Source of the DNA: an uncultured Mycoplasmatota bacterium
Lineage (GTDB): Bacteria; Bacillota_I; Bacilli_A; RF39; UBA660
NCBI GenBank assembly: GCA_946491675.1
Contig: CAMLYN010000083.1
Span: 1 to 5,439, forward strand
Reading direction: 5' to 3'
DNA: 5,439 nt
Under the pieces are notes generated by a model. That model was not told the origin of the DNA and did not search any database. It saw nothing but the letters and a program-made list of their open reading frames with translations. Below are positions 3,643-5,439 of the stretch, in pieces (the first letter of the stretch is position 1; each line of letters begins with the position of its first letter). The translations under genes were made by a program, and so were the position numbers.

Positions 3643-5283
3643 ATGAGTAAGATTAAGATTTTTGCTTTAGGTGGATTAAATGAAATTGGTAAAAATATGT
3701 ACGTTGTTGATGTCGATAATGAATTATATATTTTTGAAGCAGGATTAAAATATGCTGATGATAAAATGTTAGGTGTTGATTACATTATTCCTAACTACGA
3801 TTATTTAATTAATAATAAAGATCGCATTCAAGGTGTTTTTTTATCACATGGTCATGATGAACAAATAGGTGCAATTCCGGATATATTACATGATTTGCCT
3901 AATTTAAAAATATATGGATCACGTTTTACCTTAGAATTATTAAAGGAAGAACTGGATGCGGAAAATTTAAAAGGTAATTTAATCGAATTAAAGCCTCATA
4001 AAAAAATTAAAGTTGGTAAAAATTATATTTTTCCGATTACTTTATCACATTCTGTTCCTGAAAGTTTTGGTTATGTTTTATATACAAATGATGGTGCAAT
4101 TTTTTATACTGGTAATTTTGTTTTTGATCCATCAATGCAGGGAAGCTACAAAATGGATATTGGCAAACTTGCTTATGTTGGCAAACAAGGAGTTTTATGT
4201 TTATTAAGTGAGTCATTATATGCTGATAAATTAGGTTTTACTTCACCTAAACATCGTAGTTATAAATATTTAAGAGAAGTTATTAATAAATATAATGGTC
4301 GTATTTTAATTAATATTTTTCAAGGTCAATTTTATCGTATGCAAGAATTGTTAAATGTAATAAGTGAAGCTAATCGTAGACTTGTTATTTTAGGAAAAGG
4401 ATTAGAAAATAATTTAATTAAAGCAATAAATAATGGTTATATTAATTTTGATAAGTCACGGATTGGAAATATTCATCATTTAGATAAAGATTCGATAATT
4501 ATTGTTTCAGATGAAAGAGAAAAGCCTTTTTCTAATATGAAACGAATAGTTCGTGGCTATGATAAATTTATTACGTTAAATGAAGATGATACTATTATTT
4601 TTGCTTCACCAGTTTACGATGGAATGGAAAAAAGTGCGACTGTTCTTTTTGACGAAATTGCTAAAAAAGGATGTAATTTAATAACAATGTCAAGTAAAGA
4701 TTTTTATGCTTTACATGCATCAAGCGAAGATTTAATGTTAATGTTAAATTTAATGCAACCAAAGTATTATTTTCCTGTTATTGGTGAGTATCGTCATCAA
4801 GTAGCTAATAGTGAAGTAGCTAAACAAATGGGAATGGCTGAAGAGAACATTATTTTGAACTTAAATGGTCAAGTAGCTACATTTGTTAATGGTAAATTAA
4901 TTGATGAAAATGATGATGTTAAAGTTGACGATATTTTAATTGATGGTAAAACAGTTGGTGATATTGGCGAATTAGTTATTAAAGATCGTGAAATGCTTGG
5001 TGAAAACGGAATTGTTTTAGTTGTTGCTATTATTGATAAATTAACTAAAAAAATATTATCTGGTCCAGAAATTGTAACAAAAGGTTTTGTATATGTAAAA
5101 GATAATATCGATTTAATTAAAGAGGCTGAAAAAAAAGCTTTAGAAATTATTCAAAATAATACTAAAGTTTCTTATATTGATTATAGTAAAACTAAAAATG
5201 AAATTAGAGATAAAGTTGGTAAGTATTTTTATCAAGAAACAGAATCAAAGCCAATTATTTTGATAATGTTACAAGAAATTTAG
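3643..5283 (+). CDS. rnjB: Ribonuclease J family protein, J2-like, probably catalytically impaired
   Basis: A 546-residue RNase J-family protein (J1 and J2 are about 555), full length. It has the metallo-beta-lactamase domain (about 1-200 and 345-420), the beta-CASP insert (about 205-340) and the C-terminal domain (about 430-546, with VGDIGELVIKDREML and GPEIVTKGFVYV). RNase J enzymes carry 5'-3' exonuclease and endonuclease activity on mRNA; in B. subtilis J1 is the active partner and J2 mainly associates with it. Overall sequence and the C-terminus fit the family well, but key residues are changed: HGHDEQ at 69-74 replaces HGHEDH, TGN at 156-158 replaces TGD, and PVIGEYR at 378-384 replaces the PIHGEYR of J1. 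TGSQGEP is replaced by VSDEREKP (288-295). His69, His71, His136 and His358 remain. HGHDE(N/Q) resembles B. subtilis J2, hence the symbol, but J2 keeps TGD and GSQGEP. ATG 3643 has AAAGGAGG (3629-3636) 6 bases upstream. It is a single-gene unit with its own promoter and terminator. Confidence 0.9.
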   Translation: MSKIKIFALGGLNEIGKNMYVVDVDNELYIFEAGLKYADDKMLGVDYIIPNYDYLINNKDRIQGVFLSHGHDEQIGAIPDILHDLPNLKIYGSRFTLELLKEELDAENLKGNLIELKPHKKIKVGKNYIFPITLSHSVPESFGYVLYTNDGAIFYTGNFVFDPSMQGSYKMDIGKLAYVGKQGVLCLLSESLYADKLGFTSPKHRSYKYLREVINKYNGRILINIFQGQFYRMQELLNVISEANRRLVILGKGLENNLIKAINNGYINFDKSRIGNIHHLDKDSIIIVSDEREKPFSNMKRIVRGYDKFITLNEDDTIIFASPVYDGMEKSATVLFDEIAKKGCNLITMSSKDFYALHASSEDLMLMLNLMQPKYYFPVIGEYRHQVANSEVAKQMGMAEENIILNLNGQVATFVNGKLIDENDDVKVDDILIDGKTVGDIGELVIKDREMLGENGIVLVVAIIDKLTKKILSGPEIVTKGFVYVKDNIDLIKEAEKKALEIIQNNTKVSYIDYSKTKNEIRDKVGKYFYQETESKPIILIMLQEI

Positions 5284-5311
5284 TCAAAGAAAAATTTTCT
5301 TTGACTTTTTT
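5283..5311 (+). terminator. Intrinsic terminator of the RNase J gene
   Basis: GTCAAAGAAA (5283-5292) pairs with TTTCTTTGAC (5296-5305) around a 3-base loop, followed by six T (5306-5311). The stem starts at the last base of the TAG stop codon. The 3' arm again ends in TTGACT, but here no -10 box lies at a usable distance: TATACT at 5313 is only 6 bases away. Confidence 0.85.
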
Positions 5312-5325
5312 ATATACTAGGAAAG

Positions 5326-5361
5326 TGCTTTGCAAAAATTGATAAAGCAAAAATTATCAAT
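5326..5361. repeat. Overlapping inverted repeats in the right-hand intergenic region
   Basis: ATTGATAA (5338-5345) and TTATCAAT (5354-5361) form a perfect inverted repeat with an 8-base spacer. TGCTTT (5326-5331) and AAAGCA (5344-5349) form another that competes for the same bases. The 9-mer GCAAAAATT is also repeated directly at 5332 and 5347. The remainder of the right end (to 5439) is AT-rich, with no ribosome binding site, no supported gene and no complete promoter; a TTGGAC at 5414-5419 could begin one that is cut off by the window edge. Function unknown. Confidence 0.4.
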
Positions 5362-5439
5362 AAGTGAATAATTAAAATAGTGTAAAAAAAATACAGCGAT
5401 CATATATTGCAATTTGGACATTTAAAAATAATATTATAA

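Noticed and set aside
4013..4207. 64-codon open frame rich in Phe, Ile and Leu inside the RNase J gene
   Set aside because: It is an out-of-frame shadow of a well-supported coding region, has no ribosome binding site, and its hydrophobicity simply reflects T-rich codons.
5301..5318. Third terminator-promoter composite after the RNase J gene (TTGACT plus TATACT)
   Set aside because: The spacing is 6 bases, far too short for a promoter, and no -10 lies near 17 bases.
635..5345. Repeated 8-mer ATTGATAA in several intergenic regions as a regulon box
   Set aside because: The same 8-mer also occurs inside coding regions (for example near 1739, 2183 and 5033), as expected for this base composition.
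5317..5421. 34-residue hydrophobic open frame on the minus strand (starts MSKLQYMIAVFFLHY), reminiscent of a small toxin
   Set aside because: No Shine-Dalgarno precedes either ATG, and AT-rich DNA gives such frames by chance; the only -10-like TATAAT is at the very edge with no -35 visible.

Overview
The window is chromosomal DNA from a low-GC, endospore-forming member of the Bacillota. The sequence is strongly AT-rich, codons end mostly in A or T, Shine-Dalgarno sites are of the AAAGGAG type, and it carries the forespore sigma factor gene sigG with a YlmC/YmxH-family partner. An Erysipelotrichia-like (Coprobacillaceae) origin fits the composition and divergent proteins, but this is an impression; no search was run.

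Layout. On the minus strand at the left edge are an ECF-type sigma factor gene (50-550) and, overlapping it by ATGA, the first 17 codons of a probable anti-sigma factor that runs off the window. A divergent intergenic region (551-703) holds overlapping back-to-back promoters. Rightward follow an M29 aminopeptidase (704-1897), sigG (1950-2723), a small PRC-barrel YlmC/YmxH-family gene (2749-2970), an unrecognised 148-residue protein (3057-3503) and an RNase J family protein (3643-5283). The last 156 bases hold a terminator and some inverted repeats but no supported gene.

How it works together. sigG and ylmC form a two-gene unit closed by a terminator. The unknown gene and the RNase J gene each have their own vegetative-type promoter and terminator. 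The junctions are compact and doubly used. The hairpin after the aminopeptidase buries the sigG ribosome binding site. Twice in a row, the 3' arm of a terminator supplies the -35 box of the next promoter, with the U-tract coding sequence as spacer and an extended TGATATA(A/C)T -10 box.

Most notable points: (1) the RNase J homologue has lost several metal ligands (HGHDEQ, TGN and PVIGEYR in place of HGHEDH, TGD and P-HGEYR) and the TGSQGEP motif, so it looks like a J2-type pseudoenzyme degenerated further than B. subtilis RNase J2; (2) the sigG Shine-Dalgarno is fully paired in a terminator-like hairpin; (3) two terminator-promoter composites have identical spacing; (4) sigG stands without spoIIGA-sigE directly upstream. 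No mobile element, CRISPR array, tRNA or rRNA was seen.
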